From the NCBI RefSeq assembly GCF_002443295.1, contig NZ_BAOS01000014.1, positions 62,001 through 126,000 of the forward strand: DNA of 64,000 bases, in the 5' to 3' direction. The notes beneath the pieces were generated by a model. It was given only the letters and a program-made list of their open reading frames with translations, was not told the DNA's origin and made no database searches. Position numbers and translations under genes: made by a program. This document shows positions 24,886 through 33,385 of this stretch, piece by piece. How positions within the stretch are numbered: position 1 is the first letter of the stretch; every line of letters starts with the position of its first letter. Origin of the DNA: Candidatus Scalindua japonica (GTDB lineage Bacteria > Planctomycetota > Brocadiia > Brocadiales > Scalinduaceae).

Positions 24886-26730
24886 ATGGAAATACTGAAT
24901 AGCACTACAGCACAGCATATCCTCATCGCATTTATTATAGGTATTATCAGTGCTTTCTCTTTACCGCTTGGCACTATTACTTCTGCATTCTGGAAACCAG
25001 GAGATCGAGCCATTGCGTTTTTAATGGCCTTTGGAGGAGGAGCCCTTTTAGCCGCGTTAACGATTGATTTAGTAGGATCTGCTCTTGAAAAAGGTCATTT
25101 TCATATTCTGGCATTAGGATGTATTATTGGAAGTTTTCTTTTCATCGGGTTAAACCATATCATCAATGACCATGGAGGGTTTTTACGGAAAGCCTCCACA
25201 ACCCTATATTACATTCGCCGGAAAGGAAGAAAACGTTTTAAACGAATTCTTTCTCATGTGCGACGTATCGATTTATTTAACAATCTACCAGACGATGAAG
25301 TTGAAAAATTAGCATCTTGCTTAATTAGACAAGAATATCCTGAGGGAGCAATGATTTATCAAAACAGTGATCCCAGTAATTACCTATTTATTATTGAAAA
25401 TGGCAAGGTCAATCTTCTTGACCCTGAAAATGAAATGACCCCTATTTGCAATTTGGAGAGAAATGATGTCTTTGGAGGTATGGCTTTTTTCACGGATTCT
25501 CCTCATGCTACAGGAGCTGTTGCCGCCACACATACCAGTATATGGCTGTTACCAAAGAATGAGTTTGAAAAACTTGTTCGAAACACACCAGATCTTTCTG
25601 AAAAATTAAGAAAATTCTTAACAGGAGATGAGGTCACCGAATATTTGACCAAACACCAGAACATGTCTTTAGAAATTTCAGAAAAACACTCAAACAGAAT
25701 GATTCAGCACTACTGGGGGAAAGAACTGTCACAAAATGAAGAGCAGAAAACAGAAACAGAGTTTAAGACAATAATAGAAGGGATTAATCGTGTCCCTATT
25801 TTTCAAAAACTACCATCAGAAGAAGTTAATAAAATTGCACCACTCTTCTTTCGTAAACAACATCATAAAGGGTACACATTTTTTCATCAAGACGAACAAG
25901 CTGAGAGGTTGTACATTATTGAACGTGGAGAAGTAGAGATGATCGACCGTGAAAGTAAAACGAGGATGTTTATAACCTTAACTGATTATGATGCTTTTGG
26001 TGCCATGTCTTTCTTAACAGGAGCGCAGCACACAATGACTGCAGTAGCAGGTAAAGACACTACTGTCTGGGTTCTGCAAAAGCAGGATTTTGAGCGTTTA
26101 CTGGAAATATGTCCTCAATTTACACGTGCAGTCGAGGACTATATTAAACAGGGTGAGGTTTCAGGCTATTTAACCATGAAACAACACTTCGATACCAACC
26201 AGGCTGCCCAGTGGACACATAAAGCGGTAAAAAACATGGAATCCGGAAAGCACATCCCATCTGCCAGGGAAATGATAGAAACTGCCAAAGAGCATACTGG
26301 GGCACCAATCGCGATCTGGCTTGGTATTTTCCTGGACGGTATCCCGGAGTCGTTAGTAATTGGCGCGTACATGATCCATTCAAGCCACATCAGCCTATCA
26401 TTAATAGCTGGATTATTTCTTTCCAATTATCCTGAGGCATTATCGAGTTCCGTGGGAATGCGACAACAAGGTATGTCCTTTAAACGGGTATTGATAATGT
26501 GGACTTCTTTGATGATTTTTACGGGTATTGGCGCTGCTTTTGGAAACATGTTTTTCGCTAATGCCCCCGCAATGCTCTTTTCATTTATTGAGGGAATCGC
26601 CGCCGGTGCCATGTTGACCATGATAGCAGAAACCATGCTGCCGGAAGCTTACTTTAAAGGAGGCTCTATCGTTGGTATTTCCACCTTACTGGGATTTCTC
26701 ACTCCAATTTATTTCAAAACAATGGAATAA
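24886..26730 (+). CDS. ZIP-like metal transporter with two inserted cNMP-binding domains
   Basis: A 614-residue protein. Residues 1-100 contain three predicted spans (ILIAFIIGIISAFSLPL, AFLMAFGGGALLAALTI, ILALGCIIGSFLFIGL). Two cNMP-binding barrels follow at about 126-245 and 300-420. Residues 470-614 hold five further spans with WLGIFLDGIPESLVIGAYM, NYPEALSSSVG and GIAAGAMLTMIAETMLPEA, which match ZIP/GufA signature helices (the DGIPE and AAGAM...E regions). ZIP proteins move zinc and related metals into the cytosol. Both cNMP cassettes lack the canonical arginine (PHATG and AQHTM), so the domains may bind something else or only dimerise. Metal identity is unknown. Confidence 0.8.
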   Translation: MEILNSTTAQHILIAFIIGIISAFSLPLGTITSAFWKPGDRAIAFLMAFGGGALLAALTIDLVGSALEKGHFHILALGCIIGSFLFIGLNHIINDHGGFLRKASTTLYYIRRKGRKRFKRILSHVRRIDLFNNLPDDEVEKLASCLIRQEYPEGAMIYQNSDPSNYLFIIENGKVNLLDPENEMTPICNLERNDVFGGMAFFTDSPHATGAVAATHTSIWLLPKNEFEKLVRNTPDLSEKLRKFLTGDEVTEYLTKHQNMSLEISEKHSNRMIQHYWGKELSQNEEQKTETEFKTIIEGINRVPIFQKLPSEEVNKIAPLFFRKQHHKGYTFFHQDEQAERLYIIERGEVEMIDRESKTRMFITLTDYDAFGAMSFLTGAQHTMTAVAGKDTTVWVLQKQDFERLLEICPQFTRAVEDYIKQGEVSGYLTMKQHFDTNQAAQWTHKAVKNMESGKHIPSAREMIETAKEHTGAPIAIWLGIFLDGIPESLVIGAYMIHSSHISLSLIAGLFLSNYPEALSSSVGMRQQGMSFKRVLIMWTSLMIFTGIGAAFGNMFFANAPAMLFSFIEGIAAGAMLTMIAETMLPEAYFKGGSIVGISTLLGFLTPIYFKTME

Positions 26731-26769
26731 AGATAACGACGGCATTGCAGAATCAACACACAATAACCC

Positions 26770-26787
26770 AAAAGGGTCACCCCTTTT
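26770..26787 (+). terminator. Short hairpin after the transporter gene
   Basis: AAAAGGG (26770-26776) pairs with CCCTTTT (26781-26787) around a TCAC loop, some 40 bases after the stop. The T run is only four long, so this is a weak terminator candidate. Confidence 0.4.
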
Positions 26788-26931
26788 CTCTGGGAGAAGC
26801 TTTCTCAGCGAACACAAAGAAAATATCGATGCAAACGAGGAGAGAACCGAATAAACAAAGTCAGGCCCGCCACACAGTACGTCGGTAAATGTCTACAATG
26901 TAAGTATGTGGTGAAGGCAACATACATTATG

Positions 26932-28875
26932 TTAATCCATCAAACAGCTTGCCGGACAAGCCAGAAGAACAGAGTGTGGTGAAAGGCCCGCCCAATAAAC
27001 CGTCCAGTAAACAAAAGACTGTGCCGTTGCTGATACACCAAGGAACACAGGCATTAATGGTTGTCCTCCAGGAATGACACCAGAAATTGCAGCACCAGCA
27101 CCAAATGACAAATTACTCAAAAATTCATGAGACGCAAGATAGCCAAAGTTTAAATCAGTAGTACCAAAATCATGAATACGCCTTGGTGGTATTAAACCGC
27201 TAGGGTCAATTAGTATAACCGGATTATTTTGTACATACGCATAGAGGTTAAGATCACCACCTGCAAATCCTATTGGGTCTTCACTGATAAATCTCCCCGT
27301 TTCAGAATCGTAGTACCTTGTCGTTACTCTGGGTGGCGGTGTGTATCCACCATCTACCCTTTCCACGTATGACAATATTTTAGCGCAAATCCTAACGTTT
27401 TGAACATTATCAATCATTTGGTCAACAAGCCACTTATGTGACAATGACATTGCCATCCACCCTTGTAAATCATCCCGGTTTTTTAGTAAGTCAAGAGATA
27501 TAAACAGCTCAACAATAGCTGGCGAGGCATCCACCGGCAAACGAAGCCCCAACCCCGGGTCTCCATTATTTACCTGGTTGATACGCATATCATAATTATG
27601 CGTCCACCCATAAACCAATACGCTGTCCTGTAGATTAAGAGCGCTGTTATAAGAGCGACGAAATGACAATCCCGTCGGCGCCTGTCCTCCTGAAGATATA
27701 TCAGTATGGTCAAATAGATATGCCCCTGTAGCCAAATCAACCGGTTCGATACTTGTCGGGTTTGATAAATAACCACTCTGGCTTAAATCAATACCATCAC
27801 CTTCATAGCTTTCGACCAGTTCAGGATAATAATTGTATACATTACCAGGCACAGCGTTAAATCCGCCGGCGTAATCACCGCTTATTATCATTCCTATTGA
27901 TAGATTCAATCCATTTTTCCATTTAGAAATATACCCGGTACCCTCCCATGTTCCGAAACCTATATTCAATTTACCATCACCGGGAAGAATAATCTTTCGA
28001 CCAGCGTTGACAAGAGATTGTAATTCAACGATCTGCCCGGCCGAATAATTTACAATTTGAGACTGCACAGAAGCAAAATTACTGCTGTTAGCGTAAAACA
28101 CCTTCTTGCCTTGAATATTAGTGGCATTTAACAGCTTAATGGTAGACACTCCGGGATGATCAGAACCCAGTTTCTGCTCTAAGACACAGTGTTCAAAAGA
28201 ACTGGCAAGTGACCCGCTTATAAAAAAGTGGGCCTCTCTATCACTATCTCCTTCAAGAGTATTGCGACGTGAGAGAATGCTCACCGTAGTTGTTTTAATA
28301 TCAATATAATAACCTGCTTCCTGGGCCATACGTCCAACATTGTGATGCCGTATAACAACTGTCCCGGCTAATTCACTTAGAACCCGATCCGTCAGACTTA
28401 CCTGCTTCATCCATGTCAGCCCCATAACATTAAGAGATTCCCCCAGTACATGCTCGGCAGTATCAGGTTCACCTAAGTACAGTTGTTTACTTAATAATTT
28501 TTGTCTCTTATCCAATAGCCCGTTTGAAGCGCCCCCATAATTTGAAATGATCGCGTAAGTTGCCCCACTTTCATTATCATACGTAGAACTTTCATCTATA
28601 TAAGTGCCTCCATTGGTCGCGTAGGGGTGGTCAATATATATAATCATATCGTACTTATTGCCTAAAGTTGTCGGTGTACCTGACGCAATCAACGCACCCT
28701 CCAAACGCAGTTCGGGATGATTATCTCCCGATGCATAGGTAATAGTCAAACGTTTCGCTCCAATCGCAGGAATTTCTAAAGTATGATCAATACCAACATG
28801 TTCTATACGCAGGGAAGCAATATGAGTGGACGGAATGTCAGTCCATGTCACAATATTGCTAATTGTATGTGGTAA
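26932..28875 (-). pseudogene. RHS-repeat protein remnant, 5'-truncated and internally deleted
   Basis: The frame ends in an RHS core C terminus: TTRYYDSETGRFISEDPIGF, then LNLYAYVQNNPVILIDPSGL and a unique tail of about 85 residues, as in polymorphic toxin or surface proteins. The middle has DLATGAYLFDHTDISSGG and SYNSALNLQ..YGWTHNYDMRI, the region that normally comes before long YD repeats. Here PPPRVTT is joined directly to RYYDSETG (about 27325-27340), so the YD repeats are missing. A GTG at 28851 can start a 639-residue frame, but the frame continues upstream to 28914 in sense-like sequence (VGLTLPHTISNIVTW) before a stop and enters the IS end. There is no signal peptide. It is best read as a decayed remnant. 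Confidence 0.75.
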
Positions 28876-28899
28876 AGTTAACCCGACTTTCGCTATTCG
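28876..28899 (+). repeat. Inverted repeat, left copy
   Basis: Starts AGTTAACCCGACTTTCGC and ends TATTCG. It pairs with 30922-30945 in reverse complement with two mismatches. Probable left end of the insertion sequence. Confidence 0.6.
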
Positions 28900-28973
28900 A
28901 GGTATTTTGACGATCTAAGTCTTTATAAATCAACAAAAACACCCTAAAGTCTACACTACAAGTTGCAATCTCT

Positions 28974-30755
28974 CTACTTCACGATAGCCTCCAAATTAGA
29001 TGTAATTTTCGGTGGTGGTTGTTTGGGCAAATTAAATTTCATTTGACTCAGTAACATTTTGTGTTCCTTTTCAGGTTGTGTATATCGAGTCAATACGAGC
29101 TGCTTTCCATCAGTAGTCGGAAAATGTACATCAAGCATTTGCATCTTCTTAAACTTTTCTATTACGGCCCTTGGTGTTAGTCCTGGAGCTAACCACTTTA
29201 ACCTCTGCTTAAGCGTAACATTTAAACAATAGGCCTGAAACGCAACAAAAATATGTGCCTCTATTCTTGTGTCTTTCTGATGATGAATTGGACGTATTAA
29301 CAAGTCACCTTTCATCTCTTTAAACGCCTGCTCTACTTCTCCCAATAACATATACTGCTTCCAAAGTAGCCCAGGATCTGTAGCCGTCAAATTAGATCGA
29401 AGCAAATACTTTCCTTCCTTTCTCATCACTTTGCGAAGCTTGTCTTTGTCCAAGCTGAAGGTAAATGTCTCTTTGTTAACTACTTCCTTTGCATCAGGCA
29501 AATTGATCTTTACCAACGAGTATGCTCGTCCCGCTTCTTTCTTGGCCGCCCCTATCTTTAATAGCAATTTGTCTCTGCTGTTGCTCTGATCCTGCAACTG
29601 CTTTAACCTCTCCAATAGTTTCCTTAGCCTACGTCTACGCATAGCCCTCTCTTTGTTTACACGGTCTGCACTCTCCACCAATACATACAGCTCTCCATCA
29701 TCCTTGAGTAACTTTACTTTTACTTTGTCTCGGACTTCTTCCCACGGTTTGTCTAAAAACTTTTTTTCAAGCTTGGTCAATCTACCCTTGGGAGTACCTA
29801 TGAGATATTTTATCGGATACTCTGAACCTTTCATCTTCTCTATTGTTTCATCCGTTGGAATCCCTCTATCCATCAACCACGTACGATTTGATTTCCCATA
29901 TTGCCCTTCAACCTTTTGCAAAAACATTTCAAGCGTGTTGGAGTCTTTCGTATTGCCTGGCATCACTTCATACGCCAAAGGGAAGCCCTCTGGAGTTACA
30001 ATAAGAGCTATCACTACCTGTACGCAGTCTGACCTCTTATCTCTACTATATCCAAACTTCCGTAGTCCTGCACCAGGTGGGTCACATTCAAAATATGTAC
30101 TGGTCAGATCATAAAGTAAAATGTCAAACCTGGCATTGAACATGTTATGCCATCTCTGCCTGAGAAATGAGAAAAGATCTTCTTTATGCTCAACGAGTTT
30201 GTCGAGACAACGATACAATTTATCCTTTTGGACTAAACCATAGTCTTCGCCTAATAGATCTGCCATGGCACTTTGTTCATACCACAATCTATGTAAACGC
30301 CACTCACTTCCGGGGTCTATTAATCGATAGGCAGTGAGTGTCTTAAAAACATTTAGCCAGCGTGTTCCTTTTCTACCAGGTAATAGTTTGCCTGACCAGA
30401 ACTGATCTAGTTCTAAGAGATCCCATAGCTCGCAAAACAACCAGCACGCTCCCCACTGACGAGGGTTTTTAATTTGTAATTCATTTAATTTTACATGTAT
30501 CGCATTCTGAGTTTCGTTGTGTGAAGGAGAGAGTGTGTCTTGAGGGAAAAGATGCATTTGCCTGGGTTGTTCTTGCCCGTCTTCAAATACCTCTATTGCT
30601 TTACGCCATGTGTCTTGTTGGTTATCACTTATTTCGCCAAGGTAGAGAACTTGGCGTTGGACAATACGACCAGAGCTTGTTCGCTTGTTTTCGACTATGT
30701 TCCAGTACCTATGGTTCTTACCATTTTTAAATCGTTCGTTGCATCTTAGAAACAT
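28974..30755 (-). CDS. IS1634-family transposase
   Basis: A 593-residue DDE transposase of the IS4 superfamily. The three catalytic carboxylates are visible in order: Asp in LLYDLTSTYFE, Asp in WLMDRGIPTD and Glu in GEVEQAFKEMKGDLLIRPIH, the YREK-like region of IS1634-type enzymes. Other family features are FGYSRDKRSDCVQV and GFPLAYEVMPGNTKDS. The frame is complete, so the element may still be active. The start ATG at 30755 gives MFLRCNERFKNGKNHRYW, a normal N terminus for the family. Confidence 0.93.
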   Translation of the reverse strand: MFLRCNERFKNGKNHRYWNIVENKRTSSGRIVQRQVLYLGEISDNQQDTWRKAIEVFEDGQEQPRQMHLFPQDTLSPSHNETQNAIHVKLNELQIKNPRQWGACWLFCELWDLLELDQFWSGKLLPGRKGTRWLNVFKTLTAYRLIDPGSEWRLHRLWYEQSAMADLLGEDYGLVQKDKLYRCLDKLVEHKEDLFSFLRQRWHNMFNARFDILLYDLTSTYFECDPPGAGLRKFGYSRDKRSDCVQVVIALIVTPEGFPLAYEVMPGNTKDSNTLEMFLQKVEGQYGKSNRTWLMDRGIPTDETIEKMKGSEYPIKYLIGTPKGRLTKLEKKFLDKPWEEVRDKVKVKLLKDDGELYVLVESADRVNKERAMRRRRLRKLLERLKQLQDQSNSRDKLLLKIGAAKKEAGRAYSLVKINLPDAKEVVNKETFTFSLDKDKLRKVMRKEGKYLLRSNLTATDPGLLWKQYMLLGEVEQAFKEMKGDLLIRPIHHQKDTRIEAHIFVAFQAYCLNVTLKQRLKWLAPGLTPRAVIEKFKKMQMLDVHFPTTDGKQLVLTRYTQPEKEHKMLLSQMKFNLPKQPPPKITSNLEAIVK

Positions 30756-30921
30756 GATGAGGGTATTATTGCAGAAAGGAATTAAGAAAAAAAGGGGGTA
30801 GGTCTACACTACAACGGGTTTTTGCCTGTTTTGGGACTTCTTGAAAAGCTGGATCCTTTATTTACATGGACTTACGTTTTGGTAAACTCAAAAATTTTCC
30901 AAAATTTCTTAAATTTAGTCG

Positions 30922-30945
30922 CGAATAGCGAAGGTTGGGTTAACT
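30922..30945 (-). repeat. Inverted repeat, right copy
   Basis: On the plus strand starts CGAATAGCGAAGG and ends TTGGGTTAACT. Reverse complement of the repeat at 28876-28899 with 22 of 24 matches. Probable right end of the insertion sequence. Confidence 0.6.
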
Positions 30946-31121
30946 GAAGCTGAATGTCTGTTAGTTTTTTCTGGATGATTTCGTTGCCCCCTATGATCCC
31001 TTTGACACTGGCATTAGGGTATGACAAAAGCGGTATCCACAAAAACCTAACTGGACGTTTCTGATTAAGGTTAAATATAAAAGAAAGAAGTATGTTCAAG
31101 TCTGAAACATAGCCACTAAAC

Positions 31122-31149
31122 TTGCGTTTTAAAATTAATAGAATATAAT
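31122..31149 (+). promoter_or_regulatory. Candidate promoter of the small hypothetical gene
   Basis: TTGCGT (31122-31127), 16 bases, TATAAT (31144-31149, perfect -10). It lies about 50 bases before the start at 31202. Confidence 0.5.
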
Positions 31150-31201
31150 AAGCTTATATTGAATAGGCTGAAGAAATATCAAATGAAAAGGAGAGAAAAA
31201 A

Positions 31202-31492
31202 ATGGAAACTATCTATGAAGGGCATTGGTACCATTCACATGAGAATTCGATCTCGTTAAGGCAGTGCGGACTATACAAAGATAAGATGGAGCATCCAGGT
31301 CACACGTATGATGACGATATTACGGACGCAAGTCATATTGACGATCGTGTTGCGGATAAAGGAAACGAGAGAGTCATAAGCGGCAATGAAATAACCGTGA
31401 GTATCCAGGAGTTTTTAGAAGTTGGAATGAAGTATAAAATAAGTATTGATGTTAGAGATGACTCGTACAATCTTCGGATTGAGAACACCTGA
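31202..31492 (+). CDS. Small hypothetical protein, His/Asp-rich
   Basis: A 96-residue protein preceded by a good ribosome binding site (AAAAGGAGAG) and a candidate promoter, which support it being real. It starts METIYEGHWYHSHENSISL and has a His/Asp-rich middle (HPGHTYDDDITDASHIDDR), then beta-strand-like ends (KYKISIDVRDDSYNLRIEN). There are two cysteines' worth of residues at most and no signal peptide. I do not recognise the family. It stands alone between the IS element and the convergent uspA gene. Confidence 0.6.
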   Translation: METIYEGHWYHSHENSISLRQCGLYKDKMEHPGHTYDDDITDASHIDDRVADKGNERVISGNEITVSIQEFLEVGMKYKISIDVRDDSYNLRIENT

Positions 31493-31577
31493 GCAAGCAA
31501 TTATCACTTACAGTTACTTTGTCAGAAGAAGACCACACGGAGAGTATATATTCTATGAATATTAAATCTTGATCTAT

Positions 31578-32036
31578 TTACATTTTTGCCGGAACAATCA
31601 TGACGGGACATGGAGAGCTGCGTACTACACGTTCAGCAACACTTCCTAAAAAGAAATGTTTTACTCCGGTCCTTCCATGAGTTGACATTACGATCAAACT
31701 AACATTGCTACTTTTTGCAAATTGAATAATTTCATGATAGACAGATTTCTTTGGTTTAATAACAACCGTTTCAACGGGCAAACCGGCAAATTGTTGTTCC
31801 GCAATTTGCCGGATTTTCTCTGAAGCTTGTTTATATGCCTTTTCCAACACTCCCTTTTTGTCCTGAATTGCCAATCCATATTCAAATTTAATATCTGCAG
31901 GCGGGACAACATCAATTATTTTCAACAAGGTAATTTTACTCTGCTCATTTCCTGAAAGCTTGAACTGCTCCTTCGCATAATCAAATGCGGATCCAGCCTC
32001 TTCTGAAAAATCTGTTGTCACTAGAATATGTTTCAT
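31578..32036 (-). CDS. uspA: Universal stress protein, UspA family
   Basis: A 152-residue Usp domain protein. MKHILVTTDFSEEAGSAFDY is the usual first strand and loop, and STHGRTGVKHFFLGSVAERV is the C-terminal nucleotide-binding motif (G-2x-G-9x-G-S) of the ATP-binding subgroup, ending SSPCPVMIVP. These proteins help cells survive stress; the exact partner is unknown. A strong GGAGGAG precedes the ATG. It is convergent with the small gene upstream and lies about 160 bases downstream of porB. Confidence 0.92.
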   Translation of the reverse strand: MKHILVTTDFSEEAGSAFDYAKEQFKLSGNEQSKITLLKIIDVVPPADIKFEYGLAIQDKKGVLEKAYKQASEKIRQIAEQQFAGLPVETVVIKPKKSVYHEIIQFAKSSNVSLIVMSTHGRTGVKHFFLGSVAERVVRSSPCPVMIVPAKM

Positions 32037-32195
32037 CTTTTTTTCTCCTCCAATGTTCTACAAGTTATCGTTCAATATCGTACTTATCCTATAATAATAT
32101 TCTTCTTTGTCAAGACAGATATGAATGGAAAAACTGTTCTTATTCAATAAATTGGCAAACGTTAACCCTCTCCTTGCGAATGAAGGGATTAATGT

Positions 32196-33131
32196 TTATT
32201 TACCATTATTTGGATAACACTTCCAATAATCATCAACATCTTTCTGGATAGTGTTTATCACACCCACCTGTTTGACCGGCTCAAACAGGTGATCATATCT
32301 GTTTTGTGTTTTGAGGTACTCCTCTACCGGTTTAAATTCTGGTACTACCGTGTGCTCAACAACTCCATCAACCGCCTCTTTAAGCGGCCATATACCAGTC
32401 TGTACCGCCAACTTCCCAACTTCTACAGATTTTGAAGCACCATAAGACCATCCCGGAGGGCAAGGTGAAAAAGTAATGAAAAGTTTTGGGCCTTTTATCA
32501 TGGAAGCCTTTTCAAATTTGCTTGAGAGATCTGTAGAGTGTGATGGTGAAATAGTAGCAATATAAGGAGGCTTTTGTGATCTCCATATTTCAAACAGGTC
32601 TTTTTTCCTCTGGATAGTGCCTTCAGGGTTAGACTTGCCTGGAAAAGATGTATTTGTCTTTGAACCAAACGGTGTAGCGCTCGACATCTGAAAGCCGGTA
32701 TTAGAAAACGCCTCATTATCATAACAGAAATAATAAAAATCCAATCCTCTATGTATTGCCGCAGAAGTGGATTGCAACCCTATGTCATTTGCCGTACCAT
32801 CTCCCGTGAGGACAACAACCTTCAAGTCTTCATCATCTCTGAGTTTTCCTTTTTTGATAAGTATATCCAGTGCGTCCCTTATACCCTGGGCCCCTGCCGG
32901 CGCGCAGGCCATCGCGGTATACATCCATGATGATTCGAAAGGTGAATAAGGATAAACGGAAAGCAGTGTGAAGCAGCCGGCAGCGTTTACAATAACGACA
33001 TTCCTGCCCAGGACCTTATGTGCTAACCTTAACGCTAAAAGCCCACCACAACCAGCACATAAGGGTGTTCCAGGTGCAATATGCTCTTCCGTAGAGATAT
33101 CCTTGTAATTTTTATAATGCCTGGTTTCCAT
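32196..33131 (-). CDS. porB: 2-oxoacid (pyruvate):ferredoxin oxidoreductase, beta subunit
   Basis: A 311-residue TPP-binding subunit. GDGTANDIGLQS is the thiamine pyrophosphate and Mg motif. Iron-sulfur ligands are Cys25 and Cys28 (PLCAGCGG), Cys53 (NAAGC) and the cysteine of FSPCPPGW. The enzyme interconverts pyruvate plus CoA with acetyl-CoA, CO2 and reduced ferredoxin. The alpha gene ends 254 bases upstream, with a strong palindrome between, which is unusual for subunits of one enzyme. Pyruvate is the likely substrate because of the adjacent acetyl-CoA synthetase genes, but other 2-oxoacids cannot be excluded. Confidence 0.9.
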   Translation of the reverse strand: METRHYKNYKDISTEEHIAPGTPLCAGCGGLLALRLAHKVLGRNVVIVNAAGCFTLLSVYPYSPFESSWMYTAMACAPAGAQGIRDALDILIKKGKLRDDEDLKVVVLTGDGTANDIGLQSTSAAIHRGLDFYYFCYDNEAFSNTGFQMSSATPFGSKTNTSFPGKSNPEGTIQRKKDLFEIWRSQKPPYIATISPSHSTDLSSKFEKASMIKGPKLFITFSPCPPGWSYGASKSVEVGKLAVQTGIWPLKEAVDGVVEHTVVPEFKPVEEYLKTQNRYDHLFEPVKQVGVINTIQKDVDDYWKCYPNNGK

Positions 33132-33297
33132 GTTAATAAAACCTAAATTGATCGATTACTGTACAAAGTTGTAAGGACTGTTTCCCAAACAGCCTTTATT
33201 GTGCCGCCAGTCTGGGAAACTAGCCCTACAATTAATAATTCTACTGTGTTGCCTTTTAGATAAAATACCTGGGTAAAGAATGCTTAAATTATTGTAT

Positions 33298-33355
33298 TCA
33301 CTCCTCTCTTTCGAGAGGACTCCAGCTCTGGAATCCTCTCGAAAGAGAGGAGTGA
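33298..33355. repeat. Long palindromic intergenic repeat
   Basis: Two arms of about 28 bases, TCACTCCTCTCTTTCGAGAG... and ...CTCTCGAAAGAGAGGAGTGA, pair almost perfectly around a few-base loop. A further half copy lies at 35599-35622. It sits between porA and porB on their transcript and could stabilise or attenuate it. Confidence 0.8.
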
Positions 33356-33385
33356 CATCAGATCAGGACAAACATCCGCTTGACT

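Larger units (their letters stand above)
28876..30945. mobile_element. IS1634-type insertion sequence with probable terminal inverted repeats
   Basis: A 2070-base segment bounded by a 24-base inverted repeat that matches at 22 of 24 positions and enclosing one intact transposase gene on the minus strand. Its length fits the family. No clear target duplication is visible outside the repeats. An alternative reading would put the edges at a 13-base direct repeat (28949-28961 and 30802-30814, GTCTACACTACAA). It interrupts or abuts the RHS remnant. Confidence 0.65.

Noticed and set aside
29653-30114. A 153-codon plus-strand frame inside the transposase gene
   Set aside because: Antisense to a well-conserved DDE transposase; no family features.
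30872-31099. A 75-codon minus-strand frame at the right edge of the insertion sequence
   Set aside because: It runs through the inverted repeat, has no recognisable product and no ribosome binding site.
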